The notes under the pieces: generated by a model
What the model saw: the letters and a program-made list of their open reading frames with translations, nothing else
The model's database searches: none
What the model was told of the DNA's origin: nothing
Shown here: positions 1 to 10,112 of the stretch, in pieces
Layout: every line of letters begins with the position of its first letter
How positions within the stretch are numbered: the first letter of the stretch is position 1
Origin: Natranaerovirga pectinivora
GTDB lineage: Bacteria; Bacillota; Clostridia; Lachnospirales; DSM-24629
Assembly: GCF_004342165.1 (NCBI RefSeq)
Contig: NZ_SMAL01000009.1
Coordinates: 50,105-114,104 of the forward strand
Reading direction: 5' to 3'
Length of the DNA stretch: 64,000 bases
Made by a program: the position numbers and the translations under genes

Positions 1-2910
1 TTTTATACGAACTCTATTATTGGTTATTTCTACTATTTGATCAGACTCTTCAAATGCTTTAGTTGTATTATTATACTTTAACAACTTATATGTATCTGTT
101 GTATTGTCTTTAAACAGTCTATACACAACTTTATTAGCTTCTATTTGTTCTAGCCCTGAAATAACATCACTTATTTTTAGTTCTTTTTGTTGTAATTCTT
201 GTGGCAATCCCCTATCCCTTACTACTACAACTTCAAACCCTTGTTTCCCTTCATTAAATATTAGTTCACTTGGATAATCCCATTGTACATACGCTTCCAT
301 TTGACTGTCATCTACAAAAGTCACATCTAAATTGTTAGGGGCTAATGGAAGAATTAAATCTTCATCTGGTATATTTGGTATTGTTGGAGAGATGATTGTT
401 ATAATTGGAGAGTTTTCACTTTCTTTTATTATCTCTTCCTGATTTTCATCTTTTATATTAAGTTCTGCTCTAACCTTAAAATAGTATGTATGATTAGGAT
501 CTAAGTTTTGTACATAAAAGCTTATATCTCCTGTTTGATTCCCTGCTGTTACTATTTCAGATGATATAACCTTCCCTTTTCTTAGTTCATCAATCTCATT
601 GCTTGATAAAGGCAAAGAATTTCCAGATGTCATTGTAACTTGATAAATATCTTCTTCTTTGTTCAAAGCTTCTTTTGTTGATGCCATATACCATTTATAG
701 GTAATTGTTTCTGGTGATAACCCTAATGGATAAAGCATAAAGTTAGCATAATCTGTTATATCTATACCTTTCCAACCTACTTCTACTGCACTCGTTGGAT
801 TAGCACTCGTTGGTATTATTGGTTCATAAGATAAACTCGTTGGTATTGGTATACTAAACCTAATTGTATCTAATGATATACTTGTTGGTACTGACATATC
901 ACTGTACCCATAAGTTTGTGTAGACACATATACTGCTCGCATTCTTAAAAAGTGAATACCAGGAAATTCAAAATTGTAGATTTCCGTTCCCTCTGAAGCA
1001 ATATAGGTTTTATCTTCAATATTCTCTTCTTTATTAGGTATTGTTGTCCAGCCCTCAGAATCTTTTATTACAATATTCCTTATTCCAAATCTATTGTGTT
1101 GGTTATTGTAACCATTTCTATAAATATTATTATGAAGTGGTGTTCCTTGTTCTTTTCCAGTATTAACTTCTACTAGCCTTATTTGACCATTCTCTTTGCT
1201 TACTTCAAACACCTTTAATAATTCATAAGGGTTAACACTCGTTCCATTTGGCTGTTGATTAATTAATAGTTCATAATATATTTTACCAGTATTTAGCATA
1301 TTGCTAAGTAACGGATTGTTTATCGTATTAGTAGGCGCTTCCCAAATTAAGTCAAACTGAATTTTTTCTGGGTCATTGTCATCATGAATAGAAGGCACTA
1401 CTATTAAATTTAATAACTCATCTATTCTTGGTGTTGGTGGTGGTACATCAAGATCAATATTAGGAATGTATTTTATAATCTGAGACCTTAGTTGCCTTGC
1501 AGCAAAGTTTACTCCTATTTGATAGAACTCTTGATTACTCCCTTCTAAAAAAGGAACAGGAATATATATATTTGTGTCTTGATGATTCTTACTATGATAA
1601 TGTTTTAGCCATATATCAGAAGTATCATAATGGCTTTTTTCATTCTTACTATGATACACAGTATATTCTAAATCATTCTCATCACTACCAGCATATGGAA
1701 TAACATCTAAATATGCATTTTCCATATTGGCTCTTTTTACTTCGTATTGTATATAGGTGTATCCAAATCTATCTCTTGGATCATAATTGGCAAATGCATA
1801 CTTAGAGCTTTCGGAAAGATATAATCCTACACTATAAACTCTACTCGCTGCCAGTCTATGCCACTGTATAAAATCTTCTTCAAAATCTGTTACCGATTTA
1901 TCTTTAACAATGTCTATAATATAAGTGCCCACACCTGTAGATTCGTTGAACTCATATCTGTATTTTGAATGACTGTTTTTATTTTGATCTAGTTGGGTGT
2001 TTGGCGCATTTATTATTTTCCTATCTAGATCCCTGTCCATAGTAATTGTAAAATCTGTATACGCTGTTCCATTGACTTCATTAAGATCAATTATTGCTGT
2101 AATATCGTCTAGATCAGTTGCCATTTTAAATGTTTTAGATTCAAAATCAAAAGCTTTTGGTTGATCAAATCTAATTTGTAATCCTGGTCTCCCCCCTGGC
2201 TTTTCATTGTCAGAAGGTATAACTATTTTTGTTTTATTTTCATTTCCAACCCAATGGGTTGGGTTAATTACAAAGTTCCTTAAACTTCTAAGAATTTGTA
2301 GAGTTTCTACATCTCCTAGTGGTGTGGTTAAGGTAAATGGTGTAATATTTCCACTTTCTACTCCCTTAGTTAAAAAGAATAATTTGTTTGTCTGGAAATT
2401 CCATCTGATTTTCACATCAACATTATTAATTCTAAATGCTACCCCAGGGTATTGGGCACTTGCTGCTTTGATTATAGAATAAGACACGGTTCCATCATCA
2501 TTAACAGTTTTGTTAGGTGATACCCAACCAGGCACCAGCGCATTGTAATCCATTTCTTGATAAGACTTATTTATTTCACTTTGTGTGATGGCATTGTCAT
2601 CTTTATCATAAATACCGTACCTGATGTTAACCCTATCAACTTCGTGGTTAAAACGAATAATGGTATATCTATTATCATTTAGATGATACTTTAATTCATA
2701 CTGACCAAATTCATTTAAGTTCCACTCAAGAACTATTTCATCATCACCAGCTTTATTGCCTACTAGCGTTAAAAGATCATCAATAGTATCATTTCTTAAC
2801 CATCTAAATCCTAGACCATTAGCTGCTCTTGTGCTAAATGCTATAGATGATATGATTATTATATTTAACAATAATACTAGTGATATGGATAGTAATAGTT
2901 TTTTCTTCAT
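1..2910 (-). CDS. Exported fibronectin-III-like protein, 3' end beyond window
   Basis: An open frame of 970 codons with no stop reaches the left edge, so the C-terminus is missing. The start is the ATG at 2908-2910, with AGGAGG at 2917-2922 on the minus strand. The N-terminus (MKKKLLLSISLVLLL...) is a typical signal peptide of about 30 residues. The body is beta-rich and polar. Fibronectin-III-like segments appear to begin near residues 485, 690 and 853, with strand motifs such as YYFKVRAEL. Residues 1-480 match no family I can name. It is read in the same direction as the S-layer and pectate lyase genes and is probably an extracellular or envelope protein. No catalytic motif is visible, so the function is unknown. 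Confidence 0.85.
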   Translation of the reverse strand, partial: MKKKLLLSISLVLLLNIIIISSIAFSTRAANGLGFRWLRNDTIDDLLTLVGNKAGDDEIVLEWNLNEFGQYELKYHLNDNRYTIIRFNHEVDRVNIRYGIYDKDDNAITQSEINKSYQEMDYNALVPGWVSPNKTVNDDGTVSYSIIKAASAQYPGVAFRINNVDVKIRWNFQTNKLFFLTKGVESGNITPFTLTTPLGDVETLQILRSLRNFVINPTHWVGNENKTKIVIPSDNEKPGGRPGLQIRFDQPKAFDFESKTFKMATDLDDITAIIDLNEVNGTAYTDFTITMDRDLDRKIINAPNTQLDQNKNSHSKYRYEFNESTGVGTYIIDIVKDKSVTDFEEDFIQWHRLAASRVYSVGLYLSESSKYAFANYDPRDRFGYTYIQYEVKRANMENAYLDVIPYAGSDENDLEYTVYHSKNEKSHYDTSDIWLKHYHSKNHQDTNIYIPVPFLEGSNQEFYQIGVNFAARQLRSQIIKYIPNIDLDVPPPTPRIDELLNLIVVPSIHDDNDPEKIQFDLIWEAPTNTINNPLLSNMLNTGKIYYELLINQQPNGTSVNPYELLKVFEVSKENGQIRLVEVNTGKEQGTPLHNNIYRNGYNNQHNRFGIRNIVIKDSEGWTTIPNKEENIEDKTYIASEGTEIYNFEFPGIHFLRMRAVYVSTQTYGYSDMSVPTSISLDTIRFSIPIPTSLSYEPIIPTSANPTSAVEVGWKGIDITDYANFMLYPLGLSPETITYKWYMASTKEALNKEEDIYQVTMTSGNSLPLSSNEIDELRKGKVISSEIVTAGNQTGDISFYVQNLDPNHTYYFKVRAELNIKDENQEEIIKESENSPIITIISPTIPNIPDEDLILPLAPNNLDVTFVDDSQMEAYVQWDYPSELIFNEGKQGFEVVVVRDRGLPQELQQKELKISDVISGLEQIEANKVVYRLFKDNTTDTYKLLKYNNTTKAFEESDQIVEITNNRVRIK

Positions 2911-3050
2911 ATGTATTCCTCCTATGGTCATTTGTATCACCAAATTAATTCCTTAAGTAATTTATGTCATTATTCATTATACACTATTTATATCGACATT
3001 TTTATCCATTTTTTAAGCTTGTAATTTATTTGTAATTTATTCCATTAATT

Positions 3051-3092
3051 AAAAAAAGGAGATTAACTTATTATTGTTAATCCCCTTTTTTC
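3051..3092 (-). terminator. Terminator of the SLH protein gene
   Basis: An inverted repeat (GGAGATTAAC at 3058-3067 with GTTAATCCCC at 3076-3085, one unpaired position) is followed on the minus strand by a run of T from 3057 down to 3051. It lies just after the stop codon at 3099. Confidence 0.85.
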
Positions 3093-3098
3093 TATATT

Positions 3099-4676
3099 TT
3101 ATTGAAAATTGTACAACCTATACATAAAGGTAGCTGTTTCAGCTCTAGTTGCATTTCCTTTTGGATTAATTGTGTTATTAGCATTTCCTTGTATTAATCC
3201 ATTTGCAACTAATGTTGAAATTGGTTCTTGTGCATATGTTGCTACATTGTCACCGTCTATGAAACTGTTTAAAATTGAAACATTACCACTTTTAACTTCT
3301 ATACCAGCAATAGTCATCGCTCTCCCAGTAAGAGTCATCATTTCTTCTCTGGTTATTTCTGCTTTAGGATTAAACTTATTATCTCCTACACCATTAGAAA
3401 TTCCAAGTGCTTTTGCAATTCCCACCTCATAATAGAAGTAATCATTTACATCAATATCATCGAAATTATCAGCTATATCTGCTGTTAACCCTAGTGTATT
3501 CACAAGTAATCTTGTAAAATCTGCTCTAGTAATATTAGCTGCTGGCGTAAATGTATTATTAACAGTCGATGTTCCTCTTATAATTCCTTTTGAAGCCAAT
3601 ACTTCAATCTCTCTTTGCGCCCATACATGATTTATTAAATCAGAAAAAGTCTCATGCACATATGCGATTGCAAATTTACTAAAATGACTTGTTGTAAAAT
3701 CCATAGTACCTTCCACTACATTGTAACGACCATTGGATATGGTTGTAGCATTACCCTCTTCATCTATGTATTTTATTACCAGATGTTCAGGGTTTTCTCC
3801 TGCTGATGGTGTATATGGAATTGAAATTTTTATTGGAGCTTTAGTATTTTTCCACTTTATCTTACTATTATTTACAGTAAAATACGCTTCTACAGTTTTT
3901 TTGCCCTCATTATCAACAGATACAGTTGATACGTTTAATACAACTTCATCCGTATCTTTTAAATTCTGGTTTGCTAGTGTGCTATTTTCCAATTCAAAAG
4001 TACCCACTTCTGTTACCAAAGATAATCTAAAAAGACCTTCTGAATTCATAGCTGCTGCTGGTAACTTTTTAGCATATCCTTTAGCACCTTTTACAGCAGG
4101 AACTTCAATTACTATAGTTTTAGACCCTTTTTCACTAAAATTTGCTTTTTCTAATGCATTATTTAATACATCTTTATCTAAAGCCAATTCAACAACTTTT
4201 GTTGCTTGATTCAATTTACCCTCTTTTATAATAGATACTGATCCATCGTTATTTTCCACGACAGTTACTGGTGGTGTTGGTGGTGTTGTTGGTGTTTGAC
4301 TATTTCCACCTCCACTTGGTGGTGTTTCTGGTATTGTTGGTTCTGAGTAATGAAATACAGTGGTTCTAATTGAGTTAAATCCATTGCCACCAATCTTGAC
4401 TGTATATTCACCATAGGGCCCATCTGTTATATATTCAAAGCTAAAGTCACCATTACTTCTACTTGTTGTTTGATCAATAAAGTCTAAACTACCATCAGAT
4501 CTTTCGACTTTTACTGTTATAGCCTTGTTAGGAATAGCACCCTTTCCTTCTATGTTCACCATTTTTGTTTCATTGTTTATAAATGCATTTACTTGTGAAT
4601 CTAATGCAAATACATTATTAGAAGACAATGCCACTAATAATGATGTTATCATAATAATACTCTTTACTTTTTTCAA
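3099..4676 (-). CDS. S-layer homology (SLH) domain surface protein
   Basis: This 525-residue exported protein should be held on the cell wall by three C-terminal SLH repeats at about residues 344-403, 405-465 and 472-525. Each carries the family pattern (FTPAANITRADF, FNPKAEITREEM, INPKGNATRAET); SLH domains bind pyruvylated secondary wall polymer. A signal peptide covers residues 1-24. A beta-type domain (25-110), a Pro/Thr linker (about 111-138) and a larger beta domain (140-343) precede the SLH repeats. The start is TTG with AGGAGG seven bases upstream. The gene lies directly downstream of the pectate lyase gene and may be co-transcribed with it. Its ligand or partner is unknown; it has no catalytic signature. 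Confidence 0.9.
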   Translation of the reverse strand: MKKVKSIIMITSLLVALSSNNVFALDSQVNAFINNETKMVNIEGKGAIPNKAITVKVERSDGSLDFIDQTTSRSNGDFSFEYITDGPYGEYTVKIGGNGFNSIRTTVFHYSEPTIPETPPSGGGNSQTPTTPPTPPVTVVENNDGSVSIIKEGKLNQATKVVELALDKDVLNNALEKANFSEKGSKTIVIEVPAVKGAKGYAKKLPAAAMNSEGLFRLSLVTEVGTFELENSTLANQNLKDTDEVVLNVSTVSVDNEGKKTVEAYFTVNNSKIKWKNTKAPIKISIPYTPSAGENPEHLVIKYIDEEGNATTISNGRYNVVEGTMDFTTSHFSKFAIAYVHETFSDLINHVWAQREIEVLASKGIIRGTSTVNNTFTPAANITRADFTRLLVNTLGLTADIADNFDDIDVNDYFYYEVGIAKALGISNGVGDNKFNPKAEITREEMMTLTGRAMTIAGIEVKSGNVSILNSFIDGDNVATYAQEPISTLVANGLIQGNANNTINPKGNATRAETATFMYRLYNFQ

Positions 4677-4710
4677 TACTTTACCTCCTAACAGTGATTT
4701 CTAGAATTAA

Positions 4711-4739
4711 GCAGGAATATGTACTTAACATATTCCTGC
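4711..4739 (-). other. Perfect 12-bp hairpin between lyase and SLH genes
   Basis: GCAGGAATATGT (4711-4722) and ACATATTCCTGC (4728-4739) form a perfect stem with a 5-base loop, seven bases after the stop codon of the lyase gene. On the minus strand no T run follows, so this is more likely an mRNA 3'-end stabiliser or a processing site than an intrinsic terminator. Confidence 0.55.
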
Positions 4740-4745
4740 AAAAAT

Positions 4746-7700
4746 TTACTGTATTGTTACTAATGGTGATAATGGATTCATTCCATCTATACTATCCCAT
4801 ACAAAGGCTTTTACAGTGTGACCATTTACATTTTGAGGCAATTTGAATCCTGCTTCTAATGTTCTTTCTTCACCTGCATTAGCTTCCCATCTTACTCTTG
4901 CCAAGTTTTTCATTGTATTGTTTTCATCATATAATGCAATGATCAATATAGCATCTTTTTGTTCATTTAATGTATTTTTAATATCTACCTTTACAACAAT
5001 GTCTCCAGATGGTGTTAATGTGTTTATAGAATTACCAATATAATCGGTAAATCTTACATTACTTACTTGGAACTGTTCTTGCTCGTCTACTATAGCTGGA
5101 AGTGCACCTACATAAGTTCCATTTTCACCTGCTGTATTAAGATCACTTGAAAGTGCTAATCTAAGGAAGTCTCCCCATACTATGTTACCTTCTTCGTCTC
5201 TTTCATACATATTTGGCATTGTTAATTTTACAAAATCTTCTGCGTTTACAACTACACCATTACTGTTTACTGATTTTTCTCCATCAAAGAAGAAGTTTGT
5301 TTCATCTACATTTCCTGATACAAAGTCAGGTAATTTATCCTCAGTATCTGTTCTAAATGATAAGTTGTTTTTAAAGATACCTTGTTCTTCAGCTTCAAAA
5401 TAAGGATTTTCTCTAAATATATAGTTAAATCTCTTATTATCAAATGATGTGTTTTTTTCTACAGTAATTGTACCTGGATTAAAGTTGTCTGAGAATCCAT
5501 CCATATTATTATCAAACGCAATATTGTTTGTAACTATATGAGCTACTGGCATACCTTCTCCACCAAGTTTAAAACCATTACCTGTATTACCGTCTTCATT
5601 ATATCCATCACTTAATTTACCATTTGAGTAAGCAATATTGCCATCTAATACAACTGGCATGTTTGGTCCATTTTCTATTTTATTGAACAAGTCCCAACCA
5701 TCATCAATATTGTTATGAGCGATGTTTCCTCTAAATACGTTACCAACACCAACACCTAGTTTCGCTGCAAAACCATCTGCATCGATGTTTGATGCATCTC
5801 TATTGTCATGGGATACACAGTTTAATATTAGGTTGTATTTTGGCCAATAGTCTGGGTCAATACCGCCTCCTGTAATGTGAAGCCCTGTGTTGCCATTATA
5901 ACTAAATGTCATTAACTCAAAAATATTGTGATCACCGTTTACTCTTGTACTTGTGCTTGATGCTCTTGTGATTTCTATACCATATATATGCCAGTAATCT
6001 CCTGCTACTCTTAAGATTTCTGAAAGCCTTCCTTCACCATCTATGATTACCTTTTCACCATTGTATGGTACTATTTTTTTCATTTTTCCTTCTTCTCCAC
6101 TATGCTCTTTACCTATTGTAATTCTTGAGTCCGGTGTATATGTTCCACCTAACATAAAGATTGTTTCATTTGGTAATACATATTGGATTGCCGTTTGTAA
6201 ATCAAGGGGACTCTCTATTGTTCCGTCACCTTCATTTGTTCCTTCTGGTGATACAAATAATCCTGCGCCACTGTTATATATCTTTTTAGTTACTGTAATA
6301 TCTTTTGTTATTGCATCATCAGATTGTGCTCCTTCTGGTGTATACACTACTGTAAAGCTTGTTGTTTCATTTTCTAAAGCTGTAGCAAAAGTAAATACTT
6401 CTTTCGCTTTTACTTCGCCATTACTTACAACTTCTACACCATCTTTTTCAATTGTTACGTTTCCATCATAATTAGCTAATGCTTTTAATTCATAGTCCTC
6501 TGAACCAGATTGTGGTGCAGATACTATGTTCATTGTTGCATTTGGTAACGTAGGTTCTACCACTGGTGATGCTACTGTATTTGCTTCGCTTAATGTTAAG
6601 CTTGCATTTTCAAATCTTACTTGACCATTTCTTGCTGCATAGAATCCTACATACATATTGTTAGGATCAATTACTTGTACTAAGTCTGCCCCCTCTGTTC
6701 TTTGTTCAACAGTTTTCATTTCATCTGTCGTTGGATCTACAAATGTTGCCGTCATGATAAATTCGCTATCTGTTCTTTCAAGTCTTACTCTTATTGATTT
6801 ATTAATGGCTTGAGCTACGCTTAGACCATTACTATAAGATCTAACCGTTCTTTGACTTCCTATATTACCCCATGGCTCATATACGCCTGTTCTGTAGATA
6901 TAGCTCAGTCCTCCACGCATCATCCCAACTGCAAATATATTAGATGCTGCTGTTACCTCTTCAAAACCTATTTGTAATGGGTTTTTACGTGCGCCACTTA
7001 CAACGTCTCTTACCATAATCCCTACACTGTCTTGAGAGTTTAAGGCAACGCCTTCTACTTCTGATCCAAATTGTTCAATAATCATATCTGCTTCAAGTAC
7101 AAAGTTGTGTACATTTGGATCTAGTCTTGTGTAATAGAATGTTAACCCATCGTGACCGTTAGCTAATTTACCACCACGACTTTCTACTACAATACTTCCT
7201 TCTATTGTCCCTGGATTTTCTGCTCGCGTTTCATTTACCCCTACTTTTTCTGGCAATACATTAGATGCGAAGTTTAAATCTGTTGACTGTCCAAATGCTC
7301 TTGATTCCCATACAAAAGATGGGGTTACTGAAGGTGTATCATTATCAGCTTCTAATGCACCTACATGTGTGCTATTCACACCTGCTGTATTAAGAACACT
7401 TGCAACGGCTAATCTAAGGAAGTCTCCCCATACGATGTTGCCTTCTTCGTCTCTTTCATACATATTAGGCATTGTTACATTTACAAAGTCTTCTACACTT
7501 ACAACTACGCCATTGCCGTTTACTGAGTTTTCTCCATCAAAGAGGAAGTTTGTTTCATCTACATTTCCTGCAATTTGATCTGCTAACCCTGAATTGGTTT
7601 TAAATGATAAATTGTTTTTAAATATTCCTTGTTCATTTGCTTCAAAATATGGATTAGTTCTAAAGATATAATTAAATCTTTTGTTATCAAATGCTGTATT

Positions 7701-9668
7701 GTTTTCTACTACCATTTTTCCTGGATTAAAGTTATCTGAAAATCCATCCATATTATTATCAAAGGCTATATTGTTTTTGATGATATGTGCTACCGGTAAA
7801 CCTTCTCCACCTAATTTGAATCCGTTTCCTGTATTACCATCTTCATTATAACCATTGCTTAATTTACCATTTGAATATGCAATATTACCGTCTAGGATTA
7901 CTGGCATATTCTCTCCTTCATTTGTTCTGTTGTATAAGTCCCATCCATCATCAATGTTATGATGTGCTATGTTACCTCTAAACTCATTTCCAACACCAAC
8001 ACCTAATTTTGCTGCAAATCCATCTGCATCTATGTTTCTATCGTCTCTGTTGTCATGTGCTTCACAATTAAGTATTAAATTGTATTTTGGCCATAAGTCT
8101 GGGTTTTCCCCACTACCGTGTAAGTGGAATCCAGTACCTTTATTATAATTGAATACCATCATTTCTATGATATTGTTATTACCATTTAATCTCATACCAG
8201 TTCCTGATGATCCTGTAATTTCAATGCCATACATATGCCAGTAATCTGCTCTATGTCTCATTATTGTATTTATATTACCTTGACCATCAATAATTACTTT
8301 TTCTCCATTGTATGGTACTAGTTTTTTAATTTCTCCTTCTTTTCCACTATAAGCTCCGCTTATATCGATTGTTGAGCTTGGTGTATATGTTCCACCTCTC
8401 ATAAAAATTGTTTGACCTGGTTGAAGGTATTGTATTGCTGTCATAATATCTAACGGACTTTCTTTGGTTCCTTGGCCTTCACTTGTTCCATCTGGAGATA
8501 CAAATAAACCTTCCCCAACATTAAATATTCTTTTTGTTACTGTTATACTTCTTACTATAGGATTTTCAGATGGTGCTCCTATTGGTGTATATATTACTTC
8601 AAAGCTTGTTTGCTCATTTTCTAGTTTCACTTCGTGTATAAAGGTATTGTTTGCTTCAACACTTTGATCGCTTACAATTTCACTGCCATCTTTAAGGACT
8701 GTTACTGTTCCTGCATAGTTTCCAATGGCTTTGATTTCATAGTCTTCTGTAGCAGATTGTGGTGCTGAAACAATACTCATTGATGCTCCTATTGGATTTG
8801 GTACTACTACTGGTGATGGTTGGGTATCCGCTTCACTTAATGTAATGCTTGCATTTTCTACTATCATCTTTACATTTCTAGAGGCAAAAAATCCAACATA
8901 CATGTAATCTTCATCGATTACTTGTACTAAGTCTGCTCCTTCTTCTATTCTTTCAACAGTTTTTAGTTCATTTGTTTTAGGATCTGTAAAAGTTGATGAC
9001 ATTATAAATCCAGTGTTTGTTCTTTCAAGTCTTACTCTTATTGGCGTATCAAGTACCATCCCAATACCACCACTAAATGCTCCAGCACTTAATCTACTTC
9101 CTACATTACCCCAAGGATATATTACTCCCGTTCTATACATCGGGCTTATTCCATGTCTCATCATCCCTACACCGAACAAGTTGGATGCTGCTGGAACTTC
9201 TTCAAAACCTAGTAATAATGGTTCTTGTCTAGGTGGTCCATTTACATCTCTTACCATAATACCAGCACCATCTTGTCCACTTGGAGAGGCTCCTGTTTCA
9301 GGTCCAAATTGTTCAATAATGATATCTGCTTCTAATACAAAGTTATGCTCATTTGCATTAAGTTTTGTATAATAGAAAGTTAAACCATCATGTCCTGGTG
9401 CTAATTTACCACCACGACTTTCTAGTACAATTCTTCCTTCTATTGTTCCTGGCGCTTCAGGTTCTGCATAGTTTGTTCCTACTTTTTCTGGTAATACATT
9501 TGATGCAAAGTTAAGGTCTGTCGATTGACCAAAAGTAATGGATTGCCATACTAAATCAGATACATCCAATGAAGTGTTTTCTGCTTCTTCACTTGCCAAA
9601 ACACTAATAGATGTACATGCCAAAATAATGCTAAGAATTAAACTGAGTAACTTGCGATACCTTTTCAT
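4746..9668 (-). CDS. Secreted two-module family-9 pectate lyase
   Basis: This 1640-residue secreted enzyme should cleave polygalacturonate by calcium-dependent beta-elimination. A signal peptide (about 1-26) is followed by two copies of a unit of about 749 residues. Each unit has a beta-sandwich (about 40-280; 785-1030), an Ig-like segment (about 292-380; 1042-1130) and a right-handed parallel beta-helix (about 385-770; 1134-1525). In the PL9 enzyme Pel9A the calcium ligands are four Asp (209, 233, 234, 237) and the base is Lys273. The same pattern and spacing occur here as D549/D573/D574/D577/K618 and D1298/D1322/D1323/D1326/K1367, so both modules look active. The last ~110 residues form an extra beta domain. 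ATG has AAGGAG upstream. I see no anchor. Confidence 0.92.
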   Translation of the reverse strand: MKRYRKLLSLILSIILACTSISVLASEEAENTSLDVSDLVWQSITFGQSTDLNFASNVLPEKVGTNYAEPEAPGTIEGRIVLESRGGKLAPGHDGLTFYYTKLNANEHNFVLEADIIIEQFGPETGASPSGQDGAGIMVRDVNGPPRQEPLLLGFEEVPAASNLFGVGMMRHGISPMYRTGVIYPWGNVGSRLSAGAFSGGIGMVLDTPIRVRLERTNTGFIMSSTFTDPKTNELKTVERIEEGADLVQVIDEDYMYVGFFASRNVKMIVENASITLSEADTQPSPVVVPNPIGASMSIVSAPQSATEDYEIKAIGNYAGTVTVLKDGSEIVSDQSVEANNTFIHEVKLENEQTSFEVIYTPIGAPSENPIVRSITVTKRIFNVGEGLFVSPDGTSEGQGTKESPLDIMTAIQYLQPGQTIFMRGGTYTPSSTIDISGAYSGKEGEIKKLVPYNGEKVIIDGQGNINTIMRHRADYWHMYGIEITGSSGTGMRLNGNNNIIEMMVFNYNKGTGFHLHGSGENPDLWPKYNLILNCEAHDNRDDRNIDADGFAAKLGVGVGNEFRGNIAHHNIDDGWDLYNRTNEGENMPVILDGNIAYSNGKLSNGYNEDGNTGNGFKLGGEGLPVAHIIKNNIAFDNNMDGFSDNFNPGKMVVENNTAFDNKRFNYIFRTNPYFEANEQGIFKNNLSFKTNSGLADQIAGNVDETNFLFDGENSVNGNGVVVSVEDFVNVTMPNMYERDEEGNIVWGDFLRLAVASVLNTAGVNSTHVGALEADNDTPSVTPSFVWESRAFGQSTDLNFASNVLPEKVGVNETRAENPGTIEGSIVVESRGGKLANGHDGLTFYYTRLDPNVHNFVLEADMIIEQFGSEVEGVALNSQDSVGIMVRDVVSGARKNPLQIGFEEVTAASNIFAVGMMRGGLSYIYRTGVYEPWGNIGSQRTVRSYSNGLSVAQAINKSIRVRLERTDSEFIMTATFVDPTTDEMKTVEQRTEGADLVQVIDPNNMYVGFYAARNGQVRFENASLTLSEANTVASPVVEPTLPNATMNIVSAPQSGSEDYELKALANYDGNVTIEKDGVEVVSNGEVKAKEVFTFATALENETTSFTVVYTPEGAQSDDAITKDITVTKKIYNSGAGLFVSPEGTNEGDGTIESPLDLQTAIQYVLPNETIFMLGGTYTPDSRITIGKEHSGEEGKMKKIVPYNGEKVIIDGEGRLSEILRVAGDYWHIYGIEITRASSTSTRVNGDHNIFELMTFSYNGNTGLHITGGGIDPDYWPKYNLILNCVSHDNRDASNIDADGFAAKLGVGVGNVFRGNIAHNNIDDGWDLFNKIENGPNMPVVLDGNIAYSNGKLSDGYNEDGNTGNGFKLGGEGMPVAHIVTNNIAFDNNMDGFSDNFNPGTITVEKNTSFDNKRFNYIFRENPYFEAEEQGIFKNNLSFRTDTEDKLPDFVSGNVDETNFFFDGEKSVNSNGVVVNAEDFVKLTMPNMYERDEEGNIVWGDFLRLALSSDLNTAGENGTYVGALPAIVDEQEQFQVSNVRFTDYIGNSINTLTPSGDIVVKVDIKNTLNEQKDAILIIALYDENNTMKNLARVRWEANAGEERTLEAGFKLPQNVNGHTVKAFVWDSIDGMNPLSPLVTIQ

Positions 9669-9705
9669 TTAACCATCTCCTTTTAATTTGCTTATTTATT
9701 TGATT

Positions 9706-9752
9706 GTTACAGTTGGCTTTTGTAACTTGCCTCCTGCTAACATATCAGGCAA
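9706..9752 (-). other. Two adjacent hairpins in the pectate lyase 5' leader
   Basis: GTTACA/TGTAAC (9706-9711 with 9721-9726) and TTGCCT/AGGCAA (9728-9733 with 9747-9752) form two back-to-back stems 38-84 bases upstream of the lyase start. No T run follows and I could not match them to a known riboswitch. Confidence 0.4.
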
Positions 9753-10040
9753 TATCTAGTTACTATGAATATTTAGTTATACTGATGATGATTCATGGAA
9801 AGTTTTCTATACCAACGACTTACTATTGATATTATTTAAACACACAATTTATAATTTATTTCCAATTATTGGTATTAAATACTAGTATAATCCTATTATA
9901 AATTTAAATCAATGTTTTTCTTGCAATATTTGTATTATATGTATGCTTTTCTTTCTTATGTTTATTTTTTTTAATCAGTTTTTCACAAAAAATGTAGTTT
10001 TTATATAATTACCTTTAAAATCCATAGTGCGAATTGCACA
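9753..10040. other. Noncoding AT-rich stretch upstream of the pectate lyase
   Basis: About 290 bases between the leader hairpins of the lyase gene and the ATP synthase terminator. The lyase promoter should lie here on the minus strand, but I cannot choose a convincing -35/-10 pair. No ORF or repeat was seen. Confidence 0.5.
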
Positions 10041-10092
10041 AAAAAACACTTGGATTAATATTATAACTTAATAATATTATACAAGTGTTTTT
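10041..10092 (-). terminator. ATP synthase operon terminator
   Basis: AAAAACACTTG (10042-10052) pairs with CAAGTGTTTTT (10082-10092), with an inner AATATTAT/ATAATATT stem. On the minus strand it ends in a run of T. It lies 20 bases after the atpC stop codon. Confidence 0.85.
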
Positions 10093-10112
10093 GTTAATTT
10101 ATGCCTATTTTT

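Noticed and set aside
1497..2956. Plus-strand frames of 66-91 residues in the first 3 kb
   Set aside because: They oppose the continuous 970-codon exported protein frame, which has signal peptide and ribosome binding site.
4843..9372. Several plus-strand frames of 66-142 residues inside the pectate lyase gene
   Set aside because: They recur at equivalent places in the two repeats because they mirror the duplicated lyase; no ribosome binding sites.
9669..9760. Possible c-di-GMP riboswitch before the pectate lyase
   Set aside because: The stems lack the GEMM core sequences and tetraloop-receptor pair.
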